DNA of 12,784 nucleotides from Gammaproteobacteria bacterium (lineage in GTDB: Bacteria > Pseudomonadota > Gammaproteobacteria > Steroidobacterales > Steroidobacteraceae): NCBI GenBank assembly GCA_030040235.1, contig JASHUC010000508.1, positions 1 to 12,784 of the forward strand, given 5' to 3'. A model generated the notes under the pieces. That model was not told the DNA's origin. It was given only the letters and a program-made list of their open reading frames with translations, and searched no databases. Both the position numbers and the translations under genes were made by a program. Of this stretch, positions 7,341 through 12,784 are shown one piece after another (position 1 is the stretch's first letter; every line of letters starts with the position of its first letter).

Positions 7341-8258
7341 CAGCTCGCCGAGGTAGGTCGGCACGATCGCGGCAAAGCGTTGCGGCTCGATCCCGAGCCG
7401 CGCGAAGCCGTTCTCGCGGCAGAGGCTGTCGATGGTGAGGGACCTGAAGTTATCGAGCGAGAAGGGTTTGCCCGGTACCAGGCCGAGCGCGAGGCCCTGC
7501 AGGCGCGCAAGGAAATCGGGCAAGCGCACGATGTGACAGGGAATGCGTGCGGCGGCCGCCGCGGCACGCACCAGCTCCTCGAGCGTCAGCACGTCCGGGC
7601 CGCAAAGCTCGAGCGTCTGTCCGAAGGTCGCACGGTCGGCCAACGCGCTCACGAAGGCGGCTGCGACATCCTCGACGTACACCGGCGCGAACCGCGCGCG
7701 CGCCCGGGCGAGCGGCAGGATCCCGGCCGAGAGGCGCAGCAGCCGCACGAAGCGCTGGGTGAGGGAGTCCCGCGGACCGAAGATCACGGAGGGACGGAAG
7801 ATCGTGTATTCGAGCGATGGCGCGCCGGCCTTCACGCGCTCCTCGCCCTCGCCCTTGCTGCGCAGATACCGGCTCGGCGCGTGCGCGGCATCGGCGCCGA
7901 GCGAGCTCATGTGCAGCAGGCGCGGCACCCGCGCCATGCGCGCTTCCTCGATGAGCCTGGCGAGCAGCTCCACGTGCACCCCGCTGAAGCGGGCGCCGCG
8001 CCGCTCGTTGAGGATACCGACGAGATTCACCACCGCGTCCATGCCGGTGAGCAGCTCCCCGAGCACCCGCGGGTCGTGAATATCCGCCGTGACGAGCTGC
8101 ACGGTCGGCAGCACCGTGAGGTGCTGCCCGTGCGCGAGCACTCGGGTGGGAACCCGGACCCAGTGCCCCGCTGCGGCGAGCTGCGCGATGAGCTCGCTGC
8201 CGACGAAGCCCGTACCGCCGAGCACGCAGATGTTGAGTCGAGGCGCGGTGAACTGCAC
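7296..8258 (-). CDS. NAD(P)-binding protein, complex I NDUFA9-like (atypical SDR)
   Basis: A 320-residue atypical short-chain dehydrogenase. The Rossmann motif is G14-G15-T16-G17-F18-V19-G20, followed by N-L-V-G-I-L-N-E and, mid-protein, an S-S-L-G-A segment and Y-L-R-S-K (YxxxK), then F-R-P-S-V-I-F-G-P-x-D, which is typical of the NDUFA9/NmrA-like group. Mitochondrial NDUFA9 is an accessory subunit of complex I; bacterial members have unknown or varied roles (quinone or nucleotide-sugar-like chemistry has been suggested), so no substrate is assigned. The start is a GTG at 8258, 7 bp after the protease stop, giving the usual short lead to the Rossmann motif. It is probably in an operon with the protease gene. 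Its end overlaps the metallopeptidase gene on the other strand by 45 bp. Confidence 0.87.
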   Translation of the reverse strand: MQFTAPRLNICVLGGTGFVGSELIAQLAAAGHWVRVPTRVLAHGQHLTVLPTVQLVTADIHDPRVLGELLTGMDAVVNLVGILNERRGARFSGVHVELLARLIEEARMARVPRLLHMSSLGADAAHAPSRYLRSKGEGEERVKAGAPSLEYTIFRPSVIFGPRDSLTQRFVRLLRLSAGILPLARARARFAPVYVEDVAAAFVSALADRATFGQTLELCGPDVLTLEELVRAAAAAARIPCHIVRLPDFLARLQGLALGLVPGKPFSLDNFRSLTIDSLCRENGFARLGIEPQRFAAIVPTYLGELSEPARLERMRAGER

Positions 8259-8265
8259 GGTCTGT

Positions 8266-9396
8266 TCAGTGCTCCGGAGCCGGCTTGGGAGAGGGGCCGG
8301 GCGAGGCCGGGAGCTCCGCGATCACCGCATTCATGTGCTGCAGCTTGCCGTCGCGCAGCACCGCGAGCTCCGCCTTCTGGCCCACGCGCAGCACACTGAG
8401 CGCGTTGCGCAGATCGGTCGGGGTCTTGACCGGGGTGCCGTTGATCGAGGTGATGATGTCGCCCACTTTGACCCCGGCGCGCGCGGCGGCCGAGCCCTCG
8501 ATCACCTGCGTGACGAACGCGCCCTGGGCCTTCGCGAGCCCGTAGACCTGCGCGACGTCGGAGCCGACGGCGTAAGAGGTGACCCCCAGCATGCCGCGCC
8601 TCACCGTCCCGTAGCGGATGAGCTGCTCCATGATGCTGCGAGCCATGTTGACCGGAATGGCGAAGCCGATGCCGATATTCCCGCCGGTGCGCGACAGGAT
8701 CTCGGTATTGATCCCGATCAACTCGCCGCGCAGATTGACCAGGGCGCCGCCGGAGTTTCCGGGGTTGATCGAGGCGTCGGTCTGGATGAAGTCCTGATAG
8801 TCGTCCGCGCTGACGTTCGTGCGGCCGAGGCCACTCACGATGCCGGAGGTGACGGTATTGTGCAGGCCGAAGGGGTTGCCGATCGCCACGACGAAGTCGC
8901 CCACCTCGACTTTCGAGGAGTCCCCGAGGGCGATCTGCGTGAGCCCGGCCGCGCTGACTTTGAGCACCGCGAGATCCGAGGGCTCGTCACTGCCCACGAT
9001 GGTCGCTTTCAGATCGCGCCCATCCTGCAGGGTGATCGTGATCTCGGTGGCGTTCTCCACCACGTGTGCATTGGTGAGGATGTAGCCCCGGCGGGCATCG
9101 AAGATGACGCCCGAGCCGGCGCTTTGAAACGGCCGTTCGCGCGAATTGCCGTTCGGCGGCACATCGAAGAAGAAGCGGCGAAAGAGCGGATCGTCGAGCT
9201 CGGAATTCTGCGAGTTGTGCTCCTTGATCGTGCCGCGGGTCGCGACGCTGACGATGGCGGGGGAGATCCGCTTGACGAGCGGCGCGAGCGAGGGCAGACG
9301 CGTCGCGCCGATCGCGGCCGGCAAGCTCGTCGAGGCCGGCACGGCCGGTGCGCACAGCGTTGCGAGCGCGGCGAGGGCTATGGCGAAGCGAGGCAT
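8266..9396 (-). CDS. Periplasmic trypsin-like serine protease with one PDZ domain (DegP/DegQ/DegS type)
   Basis: A 376-residue HtrA-family protease for envelope protein quality control or stress signalling. Residues 1-21 look like a signal peptide or membrane anchor (M-P-R-F-A-I then Ala/Leu-rich, ending A-V-P-A). The trypsin-like domain has the full triad: H111 in T-N-A-H-V-V, D141 in S-D-L-A-V-L, and S215 in N-P-G-N-S-G-G-A. There is one PDZ domain (about 267-362), where DegP and DegQ have two, so the layout is closer to DegS; the tail after it is Pro-rich. I choose the ATG at 9396 because it gives the signal peptide and has GGGAG upstream; the frame stays open to an ATG at 9567, but the extra 57 residues do not look like a domain and cover an 11-bp repeat array. 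It is followed 7 bp later by the NDUFA9-like gene. Confidence 0.92.
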   Translation of the reverse strand: MPRFAIALAALATLCAPAVPASTSLPAAIGATRLPSLAPLVKRISPAIVSVATRGTIKEHNSQNSELDDPLFRRFFFDVPPNGNSRERPFQSAGSGVIFDARRGYILTNAHVVENATEITITLQDGRDLKATIVGSDEPSDLAVLKVSAAGLTQIALGDSSKVEVGDFVVAIGNPFGLHNTVTSGIVSGLGRTNVSADDYQDFIQTDASINPGNSGGALVNLRGELIGINTEILSRTGGNIGIGFAIPVNMARSIMEQLIRYGTVRRGMLGVTSYAVGSDVAQVYGLAKAQGAFVTQVIEGSAAARAGVKVGDIITSINGTPVKTPTDLRNALSVLRVGQKAELAVLRDGKLQHMNAVIAELPASPGPSPKPAPEH

Positions 9397-9494
9397 GGAC
9401 GCTCCCGTGAGGACCAGCCGCATTGTAATGCGCGCGTTGATGAGGCCGAGCGCGACTGTCGCAATGCGATGGGAAGCACGACCCGGGCCGGAGC

Positions 9495-9561
9495 CTGTGC
9501 AGTGATCGGGGGAGAGCCTGTGCAGAAGCTGTGTAGGAGCTGCGCACGGGCTGTGGGCGTC
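9495..9561. repeat. 11-bp repeat array (CTGTG-type units)
   Basis: Units starting at 9518 (CTGTGCAGAAG), 9529 (CTGTGTAGGAG), 9540 (CTGCGCACGGG) and 9551 (CTGTGGGCGTC) follow each other at exactly 11 bp. A fifth copy (CTGTGCAGTGA) begins at 9495, 23 bp before the second. The longest exact match is a 12-bp direct repeat, GAGCCTGTGCAG, at 9491-9502 and 9514-9525. The spacing is close to one DNA helical turn, so all copies face one side of the helix. It lies about 100-165 bp upstream of the protease ATG and stops 2 bp before an NrdR-like box. Confidence 0.6.
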
Positions 9562-9563
9562 AG

Positions 9564-9579
9564 ACACAATATCTTGAGG
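9564..9579. promoter_or_regulatory. Candidate distal NrdR box
   Basis: ACACAATATCTTGAGG agrees with the published NrdR-box pattern (acaCwAtATaTwGtgt) at 13 of 16 positions; the right outer arm is degraded. Its centre is 177 bp upstream of the centre of the perfect box at 9741-9756, roughly 17 helical turns, and 168 bp from the divergent protease start. Paired NrdR boxes are usual, but normally about 30 bp apart, so the pairing is inference. NrdR itself is not encoded in the window. Confidence 0.55.
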
Positions 9580-9699
9580 TGTAGCTGGACCGCCGTCGTA
9601 GGGGAGCGCAGAACTTTTTTTCGAGCGAACAGAGCCGATAATCTCATAGACGATTGATTTTAAAAGACTTATTTTAGCTTTTTCCGGGCGCTCGAAATC

Positions 9700-9728
9700 T
9701 TGACGGTTCTATTGCGCCTCATTAGGCT
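9700..9728 (+). promoter_or_regulatory. Candidate sigma-70 promoter for nrdJ
   Basis: TTGACG (9700-9705, 5/6 to the -35 consensus) is followed after 17 bp by TAGGCT (9723-9728, which keeps T1, A2 and T6 of the -10 element). An A+T-rich tract lies just upstream (about 9655-9688) and could act as an UP element. Transcription would start near 9735, directly before the perfect NrdR box, giving a leader of about 185 nt. A weaker alternative is TAGACG (9647-9652), 17 bp, TATTTT (9670-9675). Neither is proven. Confidence 0.35.
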
Positions 9729-9740
9729 CCATGTCCCGAA

Positions 9741-9756
9741 ACACAAGATCTTGTGT
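9741..9756. promoter_or_regulatory. NrdR box (perfect palindrome) upstream of nrdJ
   Basis: ACACAAGATCTTGTGT is a perfect 16-bp palindrome and matches the NrdR-box pattern acaCwAtATaTwGtgt at 14 of 16 positions. NrdR is a zinc-finger/ATP-cone repressor that shuts down ribonucleotide reductase genes when dATP is plentiful. The site lies 164 bp before the nrdJ start codon, just downstream of a candidate promoter, a position suited to repression. The match to the gene's function makes this a strong call. Confidence 0.8.
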
Positions 9757-9801
9757 CGCGCAAGACGATCGAGATCGCGGTTCGGGGAGGTTTCAGGGGG
9801 A

Positions 9802-9823
9802 GCGGCCGTCTGACAGCGGCCGT
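9802..9823 (+). repeat. GCGGCCGT direct repeat / possible leader hairpin
   Basis: GCGGCCGT occurs at 9802-9809 and again at 9816-9823, separated by 6 bp. Because CGGCCG is its own complement, 9803-9808 and 9817-9822 can form a 6-bp all-GC stem with an 8-nt loop in the nrdJ leader. There is no following T-run. A role in leader folding is possible but unsupported beyond position. Confidence 0.35.
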
Positions 9824-9919
9824 GCAATGGGTCGGTTTCGTTAGCATCCGCTCGCGGAACGGCCCCGTTTTCCCCTGTGATCCGTTAGACGGTTTGCAAG
9901 AACGGAGCGTCTCGGATTC

Positions 9920-12784
9920 ATGAACACCGTCGTCAAAATCGACCCGCAGGAAATCGACAGCGTCCCCTTCCAGGAGGCCTCGCTCGATATCTGGGACAAG
10001 AAGTATCGGCTGACGGCCAAGGACGGAGCGCCCATCGACAAGACGATGGACGATACGTACAAGCGGGTCGCGCGCGCGCTCGCCGAGGTCGAGCCGGCCG
10101 AGGTGCGCGAGCACTGGTACGAGCAGTTTCTGTGGGCGTTGCGCCGCGGGGCCATTCCGGCCGGGCGGGTGATCTCCAATGCAGGCGCGCTGGAGCACAA
10201 GCCCGCCACCTCGACGATCAACTGCACCGTCTCGGGAACCATCCGCGATTCGATGGACGACATCCTGCGCAAGGTGCACGAGGCGGGGCTGACGCTCAAG
10301 GCCGGCTGCGGCATCGGCTACGAGCACTCGACGTTGCGCCCGCGTGGCGCGTACGTGTCGGGCGCCGGGGCGTACACCTCCGGACCGCTCTCGTTCATGG
10401 ATATCTTCGACAAGATGTGCTTCACCGTCTCCTCCGCCGGCGGGCGCCGCGGCGCGCAGATGGGCACGTTCGATGTGGGCCACCCGGACGTGATGGAGTT
10501 CATTCGCGCCAAGCGCGAGAGCGGGCGGCTGCGTCAGTTCAATCTGTCGCTGCTGATCACGGATGAGTTCATGGCGGCCGTGCGGGAGAATCGCGACTGG
10601 CAGCTGGCATTCCCGATCGGTCTGAAGGAATACGAAGCCGAGCGGCCCGATCTGACCGATGCCTCGAAATTCGTCTGGCGCGAGTGGTCCGTGCACGACG
10701 GCTATGTCGTGAACGAAGAAGGCCTGGTCGCCTGCAGGATCTACAAGACCCTGCCCGCGCGTCGCATGTGGGACGTCATCATGACGTCCACCTACGATTT
10801 CGCCGAGCCCGGCTTCATCCTCATCGACCGCGTCAATGAGATGAACAACAACTGGTGGTGCGAGAACATCCGCGCGACCAACCCGTGCGTCACGGCCGAC
10901 ACGCGCCTGGCGACTCAGTTCGGCATGGTGCGCATCGGGGACCTGTACGACGCGCGTGTCGATATCCAAGCCACTGTTGACGGTCGCGCTCTCGGGCAAG
11001 GCCCCGGCGTGACCGTGCGGCCGGCGGTGCCCGCGTTCATGACGGCGCCTTCGGCCGACGTCTACCGCGTGACGACCGAGGCCGGTTACGAGATCAAAGC
11101 CACCGAGTGGCACGACTTCTACACCACGCGGGGCAAGATCAAGCTCAGGGACTTGAAGCCCGGCGATGAGCTGCTCGTTCAATCGGGCAAGGGGCAGTTC
11201 GGCGGCTGCGGCAACGCCGAGCTCGGCGTGGTGCTCGGCCTGCTCACCGGTGATGGGCACTTCACGAATCGCGGTAAGGGACAGCGAGCAGCCGTCGTCA
11301 ACCTCCGGGGCGCCGACCGGCAGTATGCAGATCAGGTGGTCGGCTATATCAACTCGCTGATCGAGGGCTATTCGCTGCGCGCGCGGCGCTATCGGGTGAG
11401 TGCGGTCGAGGCGCCGGCGCGCAACCTCCTGATGATCCGCCCGGTGATCCTCACTCGCGTGCTCACCGAGTTCTTCGGATCCACCGCGCAATGCAAGACG
11501 CAGGTGCCGGAGATCATCTGGCGAGGCAACGAGGCGTGCGTCAAAGGCTATCTTCGCGGGCTGTTTCAATCCGACGGCACGGTCAACGTCTCGGGCCATG
11601 GGGGAACGAGCTGCTCCGTGCGTCTCGCATCGAGTGAGCCGTCGCTGCTCAAGGACGTGCAGATTCTGCTCGCGAACTTCGGCGTCTTGTGCCGAATTCT
11701 GCAGCGGCGACCTGCGGGGCAGCGGCTCCTGCCCGATGGCCGAGGCGGCAAACGGCCGTTTGATTGCAAGGCGGATTACGAGCTCATCATCGACGGCGAA
11801 TCGCGTGAACGCTTCATGGCCGAGATCGGATTCATCTCGGACGCCAAGAACGGCAAGTACCAGCACTGGGTCGATGGCAAGCTCCTCAGGAAGCCGCAGC
11901 GGTTCGTGAGCCGCATCGCCGCGATCACCTACGCGGGTAAGGAGGCCGTGTTCGATACGACTCAGGAAGATTCAAACACCGTCATTTTTAACGGTCTTGT
12001 GACAGGGCAATGCGGAGAGCAGCCATTGCCGCCCTACGGCAGCTGCCTGCTGGGCTCGGTCAACCTCACGCGCTTCGTGCGCCATCCGTTCACGGAATTC
12101 GCCGAGTTCGACTGGACCGAGTATCGCGCCGTGGTGAAGGTCTTCACGCGCATGCTCGATGACGTCGTCGAGGTCAACGGGCTGCCGCTCGAGAAGCAGC
12201 GCGAGGAGATCCTGCGCAAGCGCCGTCACGGAATGGGATTCCTCGGGCTCGGGAGCACCCTGACGCTGCTCGGCATGAAATACGGCTCGCCGGAGTCGGT
12301 GAAGTTCACCGAGGACATCTCGCGCGAGATGGCGGTCGCAGGCTGGGAGGCGGCCCTCGAGCTTGCGCGCGAGAAGGGCCCGGCGCCGATCATGAAGGAG
12401 GAATTCACGGTCACGCGGGAGATGCTGCGCAAGCGGCCGGAGATGATGCGGGACGGCTGGAAGCCCGGCGCGAAGGTGCCGGGCCGCCTGCTGCATGCCC
12501 GCTACAGCCGCTACATGCAGCGCGTCGCCGCGGTCGTGCCGCAGCTGGTGCACGAGCTCGCCGAAGTGGGTGCGCGCTTCACGCATCACACCTCGATTGC
12601 CCCGACCGGCACCATCTCCCTGTCGCTCGCCAACAATGCCTCGAACGGCATCGAGCCGTCGTTCGCGCACCACTACTTTCGCAACGTCATCCGCGAGGGC
12701 AAGAAGACGAAGGAGAAGATCGACGTCTACTCGTTCGAGCTGCTCGCCTTTCGCGAGCTCGTGAACCCCAAAGCCAGGCCGAGC
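9920..12784 (+). CDS. nrdJ: Adenosylcobalamin-dependent (class II) ribonucleotide reductase NrdJ, intein-containing, C-terminus beyond the window
   Basis: NrdJ makes deoxyribonucleotides from ribonucleotides with a thiyl radical generated by adenosylcobalamin, with or without oxygen. The frame is open from the ATG at 9920 to the window edge (955 codons): 322 residues of N-extein, a 375-residue intein, and 258 residues of C-extein. In the spliced numbering, C102 (T-I-N-C-T-V-S-G) and C334 (Y-G-S-C-L-L-G-S-V-N-L) are the redox pair, and N321-P322-C323-G324-E325 holds the radical-carrying C323 with its catalytic Asn and Glu. A later A-P-T-G-T-I-S loop binds substrate phosphate. The opening (F-Q-E-A-S-L-D-I-W-D-K-K-Y) is typical of proteobacterial NrdJ, and I see no ATP-cone at the N-terminus. 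A GGAG lies 12 nt before the ATG. Roughly 150 residues, including the C-terminal reducing cysteines, should follow outside. NrdR boxes lie upstream. Confidence 0.95.
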   Translation, partial: MNTVVKIDPQEIDSVPFQEASLDIWDKKYRLTAKDGAPIDKTMDDTYKRVARALAEVEPAEVREHWYEQFLWALRRGAIPAGRVISNAGALEHKPATSTINCTVSGTIRDSMDDILRKVHEAGLTLKAGCGIGYEHSTLRPRGAYVSGAGAYTSGPLSFMDIFDKMCFTVSSAGGRRGAQMGTFDVGHPDVMEFIRAKRESGRLRQFNLSLLITDEFMAAVRENRDWQLAFPIGLKEYEAERPDLTDASKFVWREWSVHDGYVVNEEGLVACRIYKTLPARRMWDVIMTSTYDFAEPGFILIDRVNEMNNNWWCENIRATNPCVTADTRLATQFGMVRIGDLYDARVDIQATVDGRALGQGPGVTVRPAVPAFMTAPSADVYRVTTEAGYEIKATEWHDFYTTRGKIKLRDLKPGDELLVQSGKGQFGGCGNAELGVVLGLLTGDGHFTNRGKGQRAAVVNLRGADRQYADQVVGYINSLIEGYSLRARRYRVSAVEAPARNLLMIRPVILTRVLTEFFGSTAQCKTQVPEIIWRGNEACVKGYLRGLFQSDGTVNVSGHGGTSCSVRLASSEPSLLKDVQILLANFGVLCRILQRRPAGQRLLPDGRGGKRPFDCKADYELIIDGESRERFMAEIGFISDAKNGKYQHWVDGKLLRKPQRFVSRIAAITYAGKEAVFDTTQEDSNTVIFNGLVTGQCGEQPLPPYGSCLLGSVNLTRFVRHPFTEFAEFDWTEYRAVVKVFTRMLDDVVEVNGLPLEKQREEILRKRRHGMGFLGLGSTLTLLGMKYGSPESVKFTEDISREMAVAGWEAALELAREKGPAPIMKEEFTVTREMLRKRPEMMRDGWKPGAKVPGRLLHARYSRYMQRVAAVVPQLVHELAEVGARFTHHTSIAPTGTISLSLANNASNGIEPSFAHHYFRNVIREGKKTKEKIDVYSFELLAFRELVNPKARPS
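10886..12010 (+). mobile_element. Intein with LAGLIDADG homing endonuclease, inserted in nrdJ
   Basis: A 375-residue in-frame insertion between NrdJ P322 and catalytic C323. Block A starts at C1 (C1-V2-T3-A4-D5-T6-R7-L8). Block B holds T73-E74-W75-H76, the TxxH that activates the first splice bond. The endonuclease has L117-G-L-L-T-G-D123-G and Y222-L-R-G-L-F-Q-S-D230-G, the two LAGLIDADG helices with both acidic residues, plus K204 in K-T-Q-V-P-E between them and an L-L-x-D-V-Q-x-L-L segment after (block H). Block F is A354-V355-F356-D357-T358-T359. The end is N369-G370-L371-V372-T373-G374-Q375 before the +1 Cys: Gln replaces the usual terminal Asn, Gly the penultimate His, and N364 stands where block F usually has His. 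Q-ending inteins are on record, including in ribonucleotide reductases, so splicing is plausible. It encodes its own spread to intein-free nrdJ alleles if active. Confidence 0.95.

Larger units (their letters stand above)
9397..9919. other. 523-bp non-coding region between the protease gene and nrdJ
   Basis: This divergent spacer should hold the promoters of both flanking genes. From left to right it contains an array of 11-bp units (9495-9561), an NrdR-box-like site (9564-9579), an A+T-rich island (about 9640-9690) that stands out in this G+C-rich DNA, a candidate promoter (9700-9728), a perfect NrdR box (9741-9756), and a GCGGCCGT pair able to form a hairpin (9802-9823). I see no convincing protein-coding gene, tRNA or cobalamin riboswitch in it. 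The frames that stay open here have no family resemblance and no ribosome binding site. Confidence 0.7.

Noticed and set aside
9495..9561. DnaA boxes in the CTGTG repeats
   Set aside because: DnaA boxes read TTATCCACA/TGTGGATAA; the repeat units share only TGTG, with no unit matching the rest.
9397..9567. A longer protease starting at 9567, adding 57 residues
   Set aside because: The added part is unlike HtrA proteins, would bury the signal peptide, has no Shine-Dalgarno, and spans the 11-bp repeat. The ATG at 9396 has GGGAG upstream and opens directly with the signal peptide.
8089..9657. A 522-codon plus-strand frame opposite the protease gene
   Set aside because: Shadow of a gene with an intact catalytic triad; no family similarity.
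9690..9705. A third NrdR-like site containing AAATCTTG
   Set aside because: Only about 9 of 16 positions agree with the perfect box, mostly one half-site; it overlaps the candidate -35 element and is best left as chance.
9757..9919. A cobalamin riboswitch in the nrdJ leader, suggested by the B12-dependent product
   Set aside because: I looked for the conserved B12-box core and its surrounding helices and found none. The leader is also short for this class. A covariance-model search would settle it.
9722..11866. A 714-codon open frame on the minus strand, antisense to nrdJ
   Set aside because: Low-complexity, His/Arg/Glu/Leu-rich translation with no family resemblance. It is the usual antisense shadow in G+C-rich DNA; the plus-strand NrdJ and intein motifs explain the region fully.

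Overview
The window is chromosomal DNA, about two-thirds G+C by eye, with densely packed genes that use C/G-ending codons. It most likely comes from a Gammaproteobacterium outside the enterics (a Nevskiales/Xanthomonadales-like lineage is my guess from gene order and protein resemblance; not tested). Supporting points are the rpsU-yqeY-dnaG cluster divergent from tsaD, a full-length CCA-adding enzyme with an HD domain that lines up closely with E. coli Cca, and the tsaD-folB-folK order. I see no rRNA, tRNA, CRISPR array, IS element or phage gene.

Layout. Minus strand 918-1: rpsU, yqeY and the 5' end of dnaG, the front of the macromolecular synthesis operon, with a hairpin at each upstream cistron's stop codon. 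Plus strand 997-2982: tsaD, folB, folK, tightly coupled. Minus 3688-2933: a pteridine reductase whose end overlaps folK, completing a small pterin/folate cluster. Plus 3700-4887: a MidA/NDUFAF7-family methyltransferase. Minus 6141-4903: cca. Plus 6195-7340: a predicted zinc-metallopeptidase lipoprotein (PF10023-like). Minus 9396-7296: a DegP/DegQ/DegS-type periplasmic protease followed 7 bp later by an NDUFA9-like NAD(P)-binding protein. Then comes a 523-bp non-coding stretch that is rich in regulatory-looking sequence. Plus 9920 to the window end: nrdJ, the adenosylcobalamin-dependent (class II) ribonucleotide reductase, running off the edge.

The standout is nrdJ. Its reading frame is interrupted in frame by a 375-residue intein (10886-12010) that sits immediately before the catalytic thiyl-radical cysteine of the NPCGE motif. 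The intein carries a complete-looking two-motif LAGLIDADG homing endonuclease. Its splice end is atypical: it finishes Gly-Gln rather than His-Asn, and the usual block F histidine is also missing. Thus the reductase cannot have its active site until the intein splices, and the same cysteine serves both splicing and catalysis.

Upstream of nrdJ are two NrdR boxes, one a perfect 16-bp palindrome next to a candidate promoter and one 177 bp farther upstream. An array of 11-bp units (CTGTGCAGGAG-like) lies between the far box and the divergent protease gene. The rest of the window is housekeeping: translation and replication start-up, tRNA modification and maturation, folate synthesis, envelope quality control and dNTP supply. 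Beyond the intein, its unusual chemistry and the nrdJ control region, I found no clearly new system.
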